A stretch of 64,000 bases of DNA from Campylobacter porcelli (GTDB taxonomy: Bacteria; Campylobacterota; Campylobacteria; Campylobacterales; Campylobacteraceae). The notes beneath the pieces are model-generated. The model saw nothing but the letters and a program-made list of their open reading frames with translations. It did not search any database and was not told where the DNA came from. Every line of letters begins with the position of its first letter. The stretch's first letter is position 1. Location: assembly GCF_002139855.1 (NCBI RefSeq), contig NZ_CP018789.1, positions 1,240,001 through 1,304,000 on the forward strand, in the 5' to 3' direction. Shown in pieces: positions 39,483 to 48,548 of the stretch. Both the position numbers and the translations under genes were made by a program.

Positions 39483-41085
39483 TTTTTGCCTTTATAAATA
39501 TATGGGTAAAAATCAATACAAATAGCGATAATATCACAATCATCAAAGATGGCAACGCACTATCATAAATTCTCTCATCAGTAGCATACCAAAACGCCTT
39601 TACGCTTAAGGTCTCAAAGCTAAATGGCGATAGCATTCTAGTAAGCGGCAACTCCTTTATAGTATCTATAAAAACTACTAAAAATGAAAGCAAGAAAAAC
39701 TGCTTTAAAAGTGGCATATATAGCTTAATCATCAATATAAAATAGCTTGGTCTTAGCATATATCCAACCTCATCAATTGATGAGTGAATTTTAGCAAATC
39801 CCCCATCAATTGAGTATATAGCAGTAGCTAAAAATCTAACTACATAAGCAAATATCAATACGCTAAATGATACCCCCAAAATAGCCACACCAAATATATT
39901 ACCGATAAACGCCGCTGCTATCATCAAGCTCACCCCAATAGCAGCCCCAGGAATAGCATATCCAATAGAGCTAGCCTTAAGTATCCAAAAGCTAAATTTA
40001 CTATCCTTACTAACCCTAGCTACAAAGCATAAAACAAATGCCAAAATAGTTGTGATAACCCCAGTAACCCCAGCTAAAATAAGCGAATTTAAACTAAGCA
40101 TATAAAACTCAATCTCAAAAAGCTTATAATCCCTTAAACCCCAATATCCAAGCCATAAAAGTGGCAATATAAAGCCAACAAATAAGATTATAAGGCAATA
40201 AAGCGTAGCCATTGTAGATTTAAATTTACTCAAATCTCTTTTTTTGATAAAATCGCTAATATCTTGATTGAAGCTAAATTTACTCTTTTGACGCTCCCTA
40301 TACTCTACATACATAAGTCCAAAAACACAAAACATCAAAATCGCAGATAACGCACTTGATGAGTATGGATCTCCAAGGTCATACCAAGTCTTAAAAATTC
40401 CAGCACTAAAAGTATCAACACCAAGATACGCACTAGCTCCATAGTCGCTTAAAACCTCCATTAAAACTAGCATAAGCCCAGCAATAATACTTGGCATAGC
40501 TATCTTAATGCTAACTTTAAAAAATATACTAAATTCGCTATAGCCGTGAATTTTACCAACCTCATAAATCGCCATAGATTCGCTCTTAAAGGCTGATTTG
40601 GCTAATAAATATACATATGGGTATAAAGATATGCTAAGCACAAAAATAACGCCATAAATATTAAAAATATCAATCCTAAAGCCAAAAATGCTTTGAAATT
40701 CCCCACCATAATCCATAATCCCCACATAGACAAAAGCTAAAATATAAGCTGGAATAGCAAGTGGCAATATAAGTAAATTTTCTAAAATTTTAGATAGATA
40801 AAAGTTATAATTACTAACCAAATAAGCCGTAGAAACACCCAAAATATAGCAAATCACAAGCACAAAAAATGCTACTATAAATGTATCTTTGACAAATCTT
40901 AAAAATAGAAAATCAAAAAAGTGATTTAAATTTTTAGAGACCTCTTCAAGCCTTGCTAGATCACTACCAGCAAAGGCTTGATATAGATATGTGCCAAATT
41001 CAATAAAAATACTAATAACAGGGATAATCACCAAAAAAGCTAGTAAAATCCCTAGGAATTTTATAGCTTTTGTGCGTTTTCTCAT
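39469..41085 (-). CDS. fbpB: ferric iron ABC transporter, permease
   Basis: 538 residues with about twelve membrane helices, a fused double permease as in FbpB/AfuB/SfuB. Both halves show EAA-loop-like motifs: YEVGKIHGYSEFSIFFKVSIK near 175 and IDEVGYMLRPSYFILM near 440. Overlaps both neighbours by a few bases. Confidence 0.88.
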   Translation of the reverse strand: MRKRTKAIKFLGILLAFLVIIPVISIFIEFGTYLYQAFAGSDLARLEEVSKNLNHFFDFLFLRFVKDTFIVAFFVLVICYILGVSTAYLVSNYNFYLSKILENLLILPLAIPAYILAFVYVGIMDYGGEFQSIFGFRIDIFNIYGVIFVLSISLYPYVYLLAKSAFKSESMAIYEVGKIHGYSEFSIFFKVSIKIAMPSIIAGLMLVLMEVLSDYGASAYLGVDTFSAGIFKTWYDLGDPYSSSALSAILMFCVFGLMYVEYRERQKSKFSFNQDISDFIKKRDLSKFKSTMATLYCLIILFVGFILPLLWLGYWGLRDYKLFEIEFYMLSLNSLILAGVTGVITTILAFVLCFVARVSKDSKFSFWILKASSIGYAIPGAAIGVSLMIAAAFIGNIFGVAILGVSFSVLIFAYVVRFLATAIYSIDGGFAKIHSSIDEVGYMLRPSYFILMIKLYMPLLKQFFLLSFLVVFIDTIKELPLTRMLSPFSFETLSVKAFWYATDERIYDSALPSLMIVILSLFVLIFTHIFIKAKNAKD

Positions 41086-42086
41086 CTAAATCCTACTTCA
41101 TCATATATAAGCACAGCGTCTTTGACATTATCAGCAATCTTCGATACGGCTATACTATCTTCTTTAAATTTGCCAAAATCCTTTACAATATCTGAAGGTT
41201 CTACATCTAGGCGAACTGGAAATTCATAATTGATATTTGTAAGCATTGTTTGCACCTCTTTGCTAAGCATAAACTCCATAAATTTCTTAGCTGCGTCTTG
41301 GTTTTTGCTAGATGCAGTCATAGCTATACCGCTTACATTTATATGAGCTCCACGACCATCTTGATTTGGGAATATCACTCCAATTGAGTTGCCTACTTCT
41401 ACATCTTTTGGATTTTTAGAAGTTCTAAGAAGTCCTATATAATATGTATTCATAACAGCATACGGAGCCACTCCAGCTATCATCTGTCTTGCTTGATCTC
41501 TATCGCCACCTTTTGGAGCCATAGCTAGATTATCTAGCACCCCTTTTGCCCATTTTTTAGCCTCATCTTTGCCATCATTTGCAATTATTGAGGCTAGAAG
41601 TGTTTTAGAGTATGGTGCAGTCGCACTTCTCATTAATACCTTACCCTTTAGCTCTGGCTTAGCTAAATCTTCATAATTTTTAACTAAATTTAAATCAACA
41701 TTAGCATTTTTATTATAAGCTATAATCCTAGCCCTTTTAGTAATGGCAAACCACATATCATCTTTATCTCTTAAATTTGCTGGAATTATATCTTTTAAAA
41801 CCTTAGAATTCACAGGGGCTAATACATTTGCATTTTTAGCTTCAGTTAAATTTGATACATCGGCAGTGATAAATATATCAGCTGGAGAGTTTTTGCCCTC
41901 TAGTTGAAGTCTTTTTATAAGCTCTGGAGCTTTTGCTGTTGTGTGGTTTATTTTGATACCAGTTTGAGCTTCGAATTTTTTATATATCTCAAAATCTGCA
42001 TCATAGTGTCTAGCTGAATATATATTAAGCTCAGCACCTATCAAAGCCGATGCACTAAGCAGTGCAGTGATGATAACCTTTCTCAT
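41082..42086 (-). CDS. fbpA: ferric iron-binding periplasmic protein
   Basis: 334 residues with signal peptide MRKVIITALLSASALIGA. Type II periplasmic binding protein start ELNIYSARHYDADFEIYKKFE. NTYYIGLL supplies the paired tyrosines that ligate Fe3+ in this family. It delivers iron to the FbpBC transporter and heads the operon, 4-base overlap with fbpB. AGGAG precedes the ATG. Confidence 0.9.
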   Translation of the reverse strand: MRKVIITALLSASALIGAELNIYSARHYDADFEIYKKFEAQTGIKINHTTAKAPELIKRLQLEGKNSPADIFITADVSNLTEAKNANVLAPVNSKVLKDIIPANLRDKDDMWFAITKRARIIAYNKNANVDLNLVKNYEDLAKPELKGKVLMRSATAPYSKTLLASIIANDGKDEAKKWAKGVLDNLAMAPKGGDRDQARQMIAGVAPYAVMNTYYIGLLRTSKNPKDVEVGNSIGVIFPNQDGRGAHINVSGIAMTASSKNQDAAKKFMEFMLSKEVQTMLTNINYEFPVRLDVEPSDIVKDFGKFKEDSIAVSKIADNVKDAVLIYDEVGFR

Positions 42087-42152
42087 ATTTTCTCCTAAAT
42101 TTTATAATTTTGATTGCGAAATAATAGCGACATAAAGTAAATGATAAATAAA

Positions 42153-42167
42153 TGATAATGGTTATTA
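42153..42167 (-). promoter_or_regulatory. Fur-box-like site upstream of fbpA
   Basis: On the plus strand TGATAATGGTTATTA, close to a 7-1-7 Fur box (TGATAATnATTATCA), preceded by a partly overlapping ATGATAAATAA. It lies 67 bases upstream of fbpA, with TATTAT between them as a candidate -10. Iron repression by Fur would suit the operon. Confidence 0.55.
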
Positions 42168-42374
42168 ATTTCTATTAATCTACTAAATTTACCATTTTTA
42201 AATAGATAAATTTAAATAAATTTAAAAAGAGAATTTTAAATTTAAATTATAATAATATGTTACATATTTACACATATTTATAAAAATTTTACCAAATTTA
42301 AAATAAATTTTGTCAAATTCAAAAAATTACTGATATAATGTAATCTTAAATAATTCTACAATAAAGGTTAATAA

Positions 42375-44030
42375 ATGGCAAATCCAAATATTCCTGTTGA
42401 TAAACAGACAAATGCTGTTCAAATCATCGGTCTTTTTGGCGGTATTTTGGCAGCTATGCTTGTTTATTACATTATGCCAAGCAATGCTGGTGAGATAGCC
42501 ACCGCAGCTGCAAATGGTAAAACTCTAAATGTTAATGCTCTTCCCATAGTAGCTGCTGTTGCGGTTCTTATGGGTATATGGTGGATGACTGAAGCAATAG
42601 CCCTACTAGCTACGGCTTTACTTCCTATGGTTTTATTCCCTATTCTTGGCGTGGATACATTTAAAAATGCCGCTACTCCATACGCTAGTGATACTATATA
42701 TCTATTTATGGGTGGCTTCGTTCTAGCCCTTGCTATGCAAAAATGGAATCTCCACACTCGCATAGCCCTTGGGATTGTCCTTCTTGTAGGCACTAGTCCT
42801 AGAAGGCTTGTAGCTGGATTTATGATAGCTACTGGCTTTATGTCTATGTGGGTTAGCAATACCGCAACTGCGGTTATGATGCTACCAGTTGGCCTATCTG
42901 TGCTTCATCTAGTTAGCAAATTAACTGGCAAAGATAATGAGCTAAAGCAAGTCGATACAAATCATATGGATGAAATCAGTCGTCAAGGCACTCAAGGCGG
43001 ATTTGCAAGTGCCGTTATCCATAAAGGCAAAGATGTAGTAAGCGAAATCAAAGATAAAACCAAAGCCTACACCTCAAATTTCGGCATCGCTCTAATGCTT
43101 GGTATCGCATATGCTGCTTCTGTAGGCTCTCTTGGGACTATCATTGGGACCCCGCCAAATGCACTTTTAGTAGCTCATATGAAAAATGAATTTGGTATTG
43201 AGATTGGATTTGGTGAGTGGATGTTAATGGGCGTTCCGCTATCGATTGTTATGCTAATTGCTTGTTGGGCACTTTTAGTTTATGTGCTATTTAAGCCTGA
43301 AATTAGTGAAATTCCAGGTGGCAAAGAGGTTATTCATAATGAGTATAAAAAGCTAGGTTCAATGAGTAGAGCTGAGTGGCTAGTGGGTGGCGTGTTTGTT
43401 TTAGCGGCACTTTGTTGGATATTCCTTGGATTTATCTTTAAACACTATGGAATCAAGGTCGCTAGCTTAGATTCAGTTATTGCGATGAGCGTTGCTGTGT
43501 TGTTATTTATAATTCCAGCAAATTCAAATGGCGAAAGACTAATTGATTGGGATACGGCTAAAAAACTCCCATGGGATATTCTAATCTTATTTGGTGGCGG
43601 TCTTGCACTTTCAGCTCAATTTAGCAAAACTGGCTTATCACTATGGATAGGACACCAAGTATCAGCACTTGGATTTATGCCAATTATACTTATTATATTG
43701 ATTGTAACTGCTCTAGTAATATTCCTAACAGAGATCACATCAAATACAGCTACCGCAGCCGCATTCTTACCAGTTATAGCTGGGGTGGCAATTGGCTTAG
43801 GATATGAGGGTCAAAATATAATGATATTTACAATTCCTGTAGCTCTTGCGGCAACTTGTGCGTTTATGCTACCAGTTGCCACTCCGCCAAATGCTATTGC
43901 TTATGGCTCTGGATATGTAAAAATCAATAATATGATTAAAGCTGGTTTATGGCTAAATATCATTGGTATATTCTTAATCACGCTAACAGTCATATTCCTT
44001 ACAACTGCAGTATTTAAAATAAGCTTATAA
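42375..44030 (+). CDS. SLC13/DASS-family anion (dicarboxylate) permease
   Basis: 551 residues with 11-13 membrane helices. The two inverted halves each carry the sodium/substrate motif Ser-Asn-Thr: VSNTATAVMMLP near 161 and TSNTATAAAFLPV near 458. WWMTEAIALLATALLP and GTIIGTPPNALLVAHM are characteristic. Likely sodium-coupled uptake of succinate, fumarate or a similar anion, a usual carbon source for Campylobacter; a phosphate or sulfate substrate cannot be excluded. Confidence 0.85.
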   Translation: MANPNIPVDKQTNAVQIIGLFGGILAAMLVYYIMPSNAGEIATAAANGKTLNVNALPIVAAVAVLMGIWWMTEAIALLATALLPMVLFPILGVDTFKNAATPYASDTIYLFMGGFVLALAMQKWNLHTRIALGIVLLVGTSPRRLVAGFMIATGFMSMWVSNTATAVMMLPVGLSVLHLVSKLTGKDNELKQVDTNHMDEISRQGTQGGFASAVIHKGKDVVSEIKDKTKAYTSNFGIALMLGIAYAASVGSLGTIIGTPPNALLVAHMKNEFGIEIGFGEWMLMGVPLSIVMLIACWALLVYVLFKPEISEIPGGKEVIHNEYKKLGSMSRAEWLVGGVFVLAALCWIFLGFIFKHYGIKVASLDSVIAMSVAVLLFIIPANSNGERLIDWDTAKKLPWDILILFGGGLALSAQFSKTGLSLWIGHQVSALGFMPIILIILIVTALVIFLTEITSNTATAAAFLPVIAGVAIGLGYEGQNIMIFTIPVALAATCAFMLPVATPPNAIAYGSGYVKINNMIKAGLWLNIIGIFLITLTVIFLTTAVFKISL

Positions 44031-44034
44031 AACC

Positions 44035-44060
44035 TTAGCTAGGCAATTTCGCCTAGCTAA
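44035..44060 (+). terminator. hairpin terminator after the SLC13 permease
   Basis: Perfect 10-base stem TTAGCTAGGC/GCCTAGCTAA with a 6-base loop, 5 bases after the stop codon. Confidence 0.75.
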
Positions 44061-44148
44061 TCCATTCGCAACTTACTATTTTAAAAATTAATAAATTTAG
44101 AAATTTAATAAAATTATTTTAATTTTAATATTAAATAAAAAGATAATA

Positions 44149-44157
44149 TGGTATAAT
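44149..44157 (+). promoter_or_regulatory. extended -10 promoter of the nos operon
   Basis: TGGTATAAT, a perfect extended -10 element, 56 bases before the first gene of the nos group. No FNR/NssR-type dyad is convincing by eye in the AT-rich surroundings. Confidence 0.55.
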
Positions 44158-44213
44158 TAAACATTATATAAATAATATCAATTATAAGAAATAATATATA
44201 AAGAGATTTAGAT

Positions 44214-45074
44214 ATGAAGTTTTTGCTTTGTATTTTTTCATTTGTTTTGATGGTTTTTGCTAAGTGCCAACCAATGCTAAATTCAAATATAAATATAAAT
44301 ATTGCAGATTTTAGCCAAGATAAAATCTCATATAGCGATGGTAAAAACCTATATCTAATGGATAAAAATTATAAAATCACATCCACTATAGAGGCAAAAT
44401 CAGATAAAATCAATATAATTAAATTTCATAATTCAAATCTCATAGCTGGATTAGATAGCGGATATGCTATACAAATCAACCCAAAAGGCGATAAGCAAAT
44501 TTTATTAGATCCAGTAAAGACAAAAATCATAGATGGCATAACTTCTATAAATATCATAAAAGATAAGATAATATTTACTCTTAGCACCAAATATATAGTA
44601 ATATACGATACGATAAATAGCATATATAAAAAATCAAATTTAAATCTAAATTCCAAAATCACAAATACACATATAATCAATAATATACTCTACATAACCA
44701 CTTTTAATAGAAATCTTTATGAATTAAATCTAGATAACTTTAAATTAAATAAAATTTCACAAATGCCAAATATCCCAACTGCCATTAGCAGCATAGATGA
44801 TGAGATAATAATTGGATTAATCGATGGCAAAATAATATACAAAAATCAAATTTATCAAATTTCAAACAACCAAATAAGCAAAATAAAAATATACAAAAAT
44901 ACTATTTATATTAGCGATTGGAGTTCAAATCTATATATTTATGATTTAAATCTAAATTTAAAAAATAGCATAAAAGTTGGCAATGATGCAATTTTGGATA
45001 TGTTTATTGATAAAAATAGCCAAATAATTTTATGGAATTCTGCTATTTTTTCTTGTAATTTTGGTATTGAGTAA
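44214..45074 (+). CDS. periplasmic beta-propeller-like protein (NapL-like)
   Basis: 286 residues with a signal peptide (about 1-16, cleavage near VFAKC). The rest is made of repeating strand units of 35-45 residues (DKISYSDGKNLYLMDKNYKI, NSNLIAGLDSGYAIQINPKGD, DEIIIGLIDGKIIYKNQIYQI, NTIYISDWSSNLYIYDLNLN), like a WD40/PQQ-type propeller. NapL, a comparable protein of unknown function, is part of nap operons in Campylobacter and Wolinella. Here it lies 30 bases upstream of nosZ in the same orientation. A role in NosZ maturation or electron transfer is a guess. Confidence 0.65.
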   Translation: MKFLLCIFSFVLMVFAKCQPMLNSNININIADFSQDKISYSDGKNLYLMDKNYKITSTIEAKSDKINIIKFHNSNLIAGLDSGYAIQINPKGDKQILLDPVKTKIIDGITSINIIKDKIIFTLSTKYIVIYDTINSIYKKSNLNLNSKITNTHIINNILYITTFNRNLYELNLDNFKLNKISQMPNIPTAISSIDDEIIIGLIDGKIIYKNQIYQISNNQISKIKIYKNTIYISDWSSNLYIYDLNLNLKNSIKVGNDAILDMFIDKNSQIILWNSAIFSCNFGIE

Positions 45075-45104
45075 TTGATACAAATTTTATAAAAGGAGAG
45101 TTTT

Positions 45105-47699
45105 ATGTATAGTTTTATCAAAAAGCCACTACTCTTTAGTGCTGGCTTATGCTTAAGCCTATCTAGCCTTTTTGGTGCTAGCGAGCTTGAAACTATCATG
45201 AAAGAGCGTAACTTAAGCGAAAAAGATGTCTTAGCTGCGGCTAAAACCTATCAACCAAGCGGTCGTAAAGATGAGTATATCGTCTTTAGTTCTGGCGGTC
45301 AAAGCGGTCAAGTAATCGTCTATGGCGTTCCATCGATGAGAATTTACAAATACATAGGTGTATTTACTCCCGAGCCGTGGCAAGGCTATGGCTATGATAG
45401 TGAGAGTAAGGCGATATTAAAAAGCGGTGCTATAAGGGGTAAGGAGATAAGCTGGGGCGATACTCACCACCCAAATTTCACCGAAAAAAATGGCGAATAT
45501 GTGGGGGATTATCTATTTATCAATGATAAAGCCAATCCAAGAACGGCTGTAATCAACCTTAGCGACTTTGAAACTACTCAAATTGTGGTAAATCCAATTA
45601 TGAAAAGCGAACACGGCGGTAGCTTTGTAACCCCAAATACCGAGTATATCATCGAAGCTAGTCAATACGCAGCTCCGCTAGATAATAACTACCACCCAAT
45701 TGAAGAGTATGAATCTGTCTATAGAGGGGCAATTACATTTTGGAAATTTGATTATCCAAAAGGCAAAATAGATGAGAAAGCCTCATTCTCACTAGAACTC
45801 CCTCCATATATGCAAGATCTAAGTGATGCTGGTAAAGGCGAGTCTATGGGTTGGGCATTTACAAATAGCTTTAACTCAGAGATGTATACTGGTGGGATAG
45901 AAAAGGGTCTTCCACCATTTGAAGCTGGTATGAGTAGAAATGATACTGATTATTTGCATATGTATAACTGGCAAATTTTAGAAAAATTAGCAAAAGATCC
46001 TAAAAACTACAAGATAATCAATAACCACAAAGTTATCCCTATTAGCGTAGCTGTGGCTAATAACGCTCTATTTTTGATCCCTGAGCCAAAATCCCCACAC
46101 GGCGTAGATGTTAGCCCAGATGGTAGATATATCCTAGTAGGTGGTAAGCTAGATACCCACGCTAGTGTCTATGACTTTAAAAAGATAAAAGCATTAATAG
46201 ATAAAAAGGAATTTGCAAGTAAAGATCCATTTGGAATTCCAATCCTAGATATGCAAAAATCCCTTCACGGACAAGTAGAGTTAGGTCTTGGGCCACTTCA
46301 CAACGCTTTTGATGCTAAAGATGGAGTGGTTTATACCTCGCTATATGTAGATAGTCAAATCGTAAAATGGGATTACAAAAATTTAAAAACCCTAGATAGA
46401 GTAAATGTCCATTATAATATAGGCCACCTTGATACTATGGAGGGTAAATCAGCTAAACCTATTGGCAAATATGCCCTAGCACTTGATAAACTCTCAATTG
46501 ATAGATTTAATCCTGTTGGCCCACTTCATCCACAAAATCATCAGCTTATAGATATAACTGGGGCAAAAATGGAGCTTATCTATGATATGCCTATACCTTT
46601 AGGTGAGCCTCACGATGTTGTCTCAATCAGTGCTAGTAAGTTAAAACCAGCCATGACATACAAAATGGGAACCAACTCAAGAACAGGCCAGCAATCAGTG
46701 GGTATGACTCTAGCTGGTCAAGAGAGGGTTGAGAGAAATGGCAAAAATGTAACCGTATATGCAACTTTAGTAAGAAGCCACATAAATCCAGAGCATATAG
46801 AGGTAAATAAAGATGATAATGTAACTATCTATCTAACCAACCTTGAAAGAGCCCAAGATGAGACTCACGGCTTTGCTATAGATCTATACAATGTCCATGC
46901 CTCAATTGAGCCTGGCAAGACTGCTAGTGTAAATTTCATAGCTGATATGGAGGGTGTATTCCCTTATTATTGTACTGAGTTTTGCTCTGCTTTACACCTT
47001 GAGATGATGGGGTATCTATATGTCAAAGATCCAAAGAAAAAGTATGAAGCCATCAAACAAGCTAAATTAAAAGAGCTTAGCCCAGCCCAGCTACAAGCTG
47101 AGTATAATAAGGTTATTGCTACAAACAAGGCTACAGATGATGTTATCCAAAGTGTTGTTAAATTTCTAAAAGAGAAACACTTTGAGAAGTATCCAAAAGT
47201 CAAACAACTTGTCGAAGATGCCCTAGATCAATATGGCAAAATCCCTGAAGTTAAAGCAAAAGCCGATGAAGCCTACAAAAAAGGCGATATAAATGGTGCT
47301 ATCCTTTGGGAGTATCAAGTATGGCAATATATGGTTAAAACTGCCGATGTTGGCTTAAGAGCTAAAAATAATCTGACAAAAGCACTAGCTACGCCTATGA
47401 CTGCCGTGCAAGCTCGCGGGGAAGAGGCGTATCTAAAAGGCGGATGTAATGGCTGCCATGTAATCGGTCAAGTAAGCTCAGGTCCAGATCTAACTGGAGT
47501 TTTACTAAGACATGAAAATGCCGAAAAATGGGTATTTGAATTCATTAAAGATCCAGCTAGTAAATATGAAGAGGATTATGTAAAAGCTATGATTAACTTC
47601 TTTAATCTAAGAATGCCAAATCAACATATGAGCGATCAAGAGATCAAAGATATTATAGAGTATCTAAAATGGATTGATGAGAACGCTGGGTTGTATTAA
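45105..47699 (+). CDS. nosZ: nitrous oxide reductase, clade II with C-terminal cytochrome c
   Basis: 864 residues. Reduces N2O to N2 in the periplasm. It has a Sec-type (not Tat) signal peptide, typical of clade II. CuZ histidines are in WGDTHHPNF, SEHGGS, SPHGVDVSPDG, LGPLHNAFDAKDG, NIGHLDTMEG and GEPHDVV. The CuA site is YYCTEFCSALHLEMMGY near residue 625 (C-x3-C-x3-H-x3-M). The last ~80 residues form a monohaem cytochrome c domain with CNGCH (about 781) and a distal Met in RMPNQHM. Preceded by AAAGGAGAG. Confidence 0.97.
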   Translation: MYSFIKKPLLFSAGLCLSLSSLFGASELETIMKERNLSEKDVLAAAKTYQPSGRKDEYIVFSSGGQSGQVIVYGVPSMRIYKYIGVFTPEPWQGYGYDSESKAILKSGAIRGKEISWGDTHHPNFTEKNGEYVGDYLFINDKANPRTAVINLSDFETTQIVVNPIMKSEHGGSFVTPNTEYIIEASQYAAPLDNNYHPIEEYESVYRGAITFWKFDYPKGKIDEKASFSLELPPYMQDLSDAGKGESMGWAFTNSFNSEMYTGGIEKGLPPFEAGMSRNDTDYLHMYNWQILEKLAKDPKNYKIINNHKVIPISVAVANNALFLIPEPKSPHGVDVSPDGRYILVGGKLDTHASVYDFKKIKALIDKKEFASKDPFGIPILDMQKSLHGQVELGLGPLHNAFDAKDGVVYTSLYVDSQIVKWDYKNLKTLDRVNVHYNIGHLDTMEGKSAKPIGKYALALDKLSIDRFNPVGPLHPQNHQLIDITGAKMELIYDMPIPLGEPHDVVSISASKLKPAMTYKMGTNSRTGQQSVGMTLAGQERVERNGKNVTVYATLVRSHINPEHIEVNKDDNVTIYLTNLERAQDETHGFAIDLYNVHASIEPGKTASVNFIADMEGVFPYYCTEFCSALHLEMMGYLYVKDPKKKYEAIKQAKLKELSPAQLQAEYNKVIATNKATDDVIQSVVKFLKEKHFEKYPKVKQLVEDALDQYGKIPEVKAKADEAYKKGDINGAILWEYQVWQYMVKTADVGLRAKNNLTKALATPMTAVQARGEEAYLKGGCNGCHVIGQVSSGPDLTGVLLRHENAEKWVFEFIKDPASKYEEDYVKAMINFFNLRMPNQHMSDQEIKDIIEYLKWIDENAGLY

Positions 47700-47706
47700 A
47701 ATAAAT

Positions 47707-47774
47707 GGGGCGGAGATTTCCGCCTCGCTGATTAAATTTAATATCCGCCCAAATGGACTGATATTAAATTTAAT
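47707..47774 (+). repeat. two stem-loops between nosZ and nosB
   Basis: First an 8-base GC-rich stem (GGGGCGGA/TCCGCCTC, 47707-47726, one G-U pair), then a long AT stem with perfect 14-base arms ATTAAATTTAATAT (47731-47744) and its complement (47761-47774) around a 16-base loop. Their place just after nosZ suggests partial termination or 3'-end protection, so that nosZ mRNA exceeds that of the accessory genes. Confidence 0.6.
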
Positions 47775-47786
47775 TAAAGGATAAAG

Positions 47787-48548
47787 ATGAAAAAATACCA
47801 ACTCTACACTTTACTGGCTTTGATTTTAATGACTATAGGATTTACTATTCCTGTTATTGCATATCATGGGGTAGCTAATAAGATTAAAAATAACGCACAA
47901 ATCCCAAGCTATGTATATCCAATATACAATCTTTATACAAAAATTCAATACAAAAATCATCTAATGGCACCAGAAGTTAGAGATAATCTAGCTAAAATGA
48001 TTGAGACAAGGGCTGAAATCGGAGTGCCAAGTCTGCCTGTTTGGTATGTCTCACTTGAGGCTCCAAACTACCCTAAAGAGGCCTTTCCAGATGGAATTCC
48101 AGTATATTTTCATGTAGATGGCTATAGTGGTGATGTCCATGAGATGAATACCATAAATCACTATATCGGAATGTATCCTATGGAGTATGGCGGCAATGTA
48201 GAAAGAGCCATCGCACCATACTATTTGCTTATTGCTACAATCTTTATGCTTTTATATCTTTATTATAACGGCAAGGGAAATTCACTTTTATTAATCCCTA
48301 CGATTATAGCGCCTATTTTATTTATGAGTGCATTTGTAGGGTGGCTATACTGGTATGGACACAATATGCAAGAGTGGGGTGCATTTAAAATAAAGCCATT
48401 TATGCCAACAGCTCTAGGCGATGGTAAAGTGGCTCAATTTACCACCCATTCATATCCAGCCATAGGCTTTTGGGTGATGATTGCTATGAGTATTTTATCT
48501 ATTTTGGCGATATTTTCTAAAAATAAACACCTTAAGGAAAATGCGTGA
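47787..48548 (+). CDS. nosB: nos operon membrane protein NosB
   Basis: 253 residues with membrane helices near 8-28, 145-162, 168-190 and 225-243 and a large periplasmic segment between the first two (YPKEAFPDGIPVYFHVDGYSGDV). NosB directly follows nosZ in clade II nos clusters such as that of Wolinella. Its exact task is unknown; the HYIGMYPMEYGG motif might bind metal. AAAGGATAA precedes the start. Confidence 0.88.
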   Translation: MKKYQLYTLLALILMTIGFTIPVIAYHGVANKIKNNAQIPSYVYPIYNLYTKIQYKNHLMAPEVRDNLAKMIETRAEIGVPSLPVWYVSLEAPNYPKEAFPDGIPVYFHVDGYSGDVHEMNTINHYIGMYPMEYGGNVERAIAPYYLLIATIFMLLYLYYNGKGNSLLLIPTIIAPILFMSAFVGWLYWYGHNMQEWGAFKIKPFMPTALGDGKVAQFTTHSYPAIGFWVMIAMSILSILAIFSKNKHLKENA

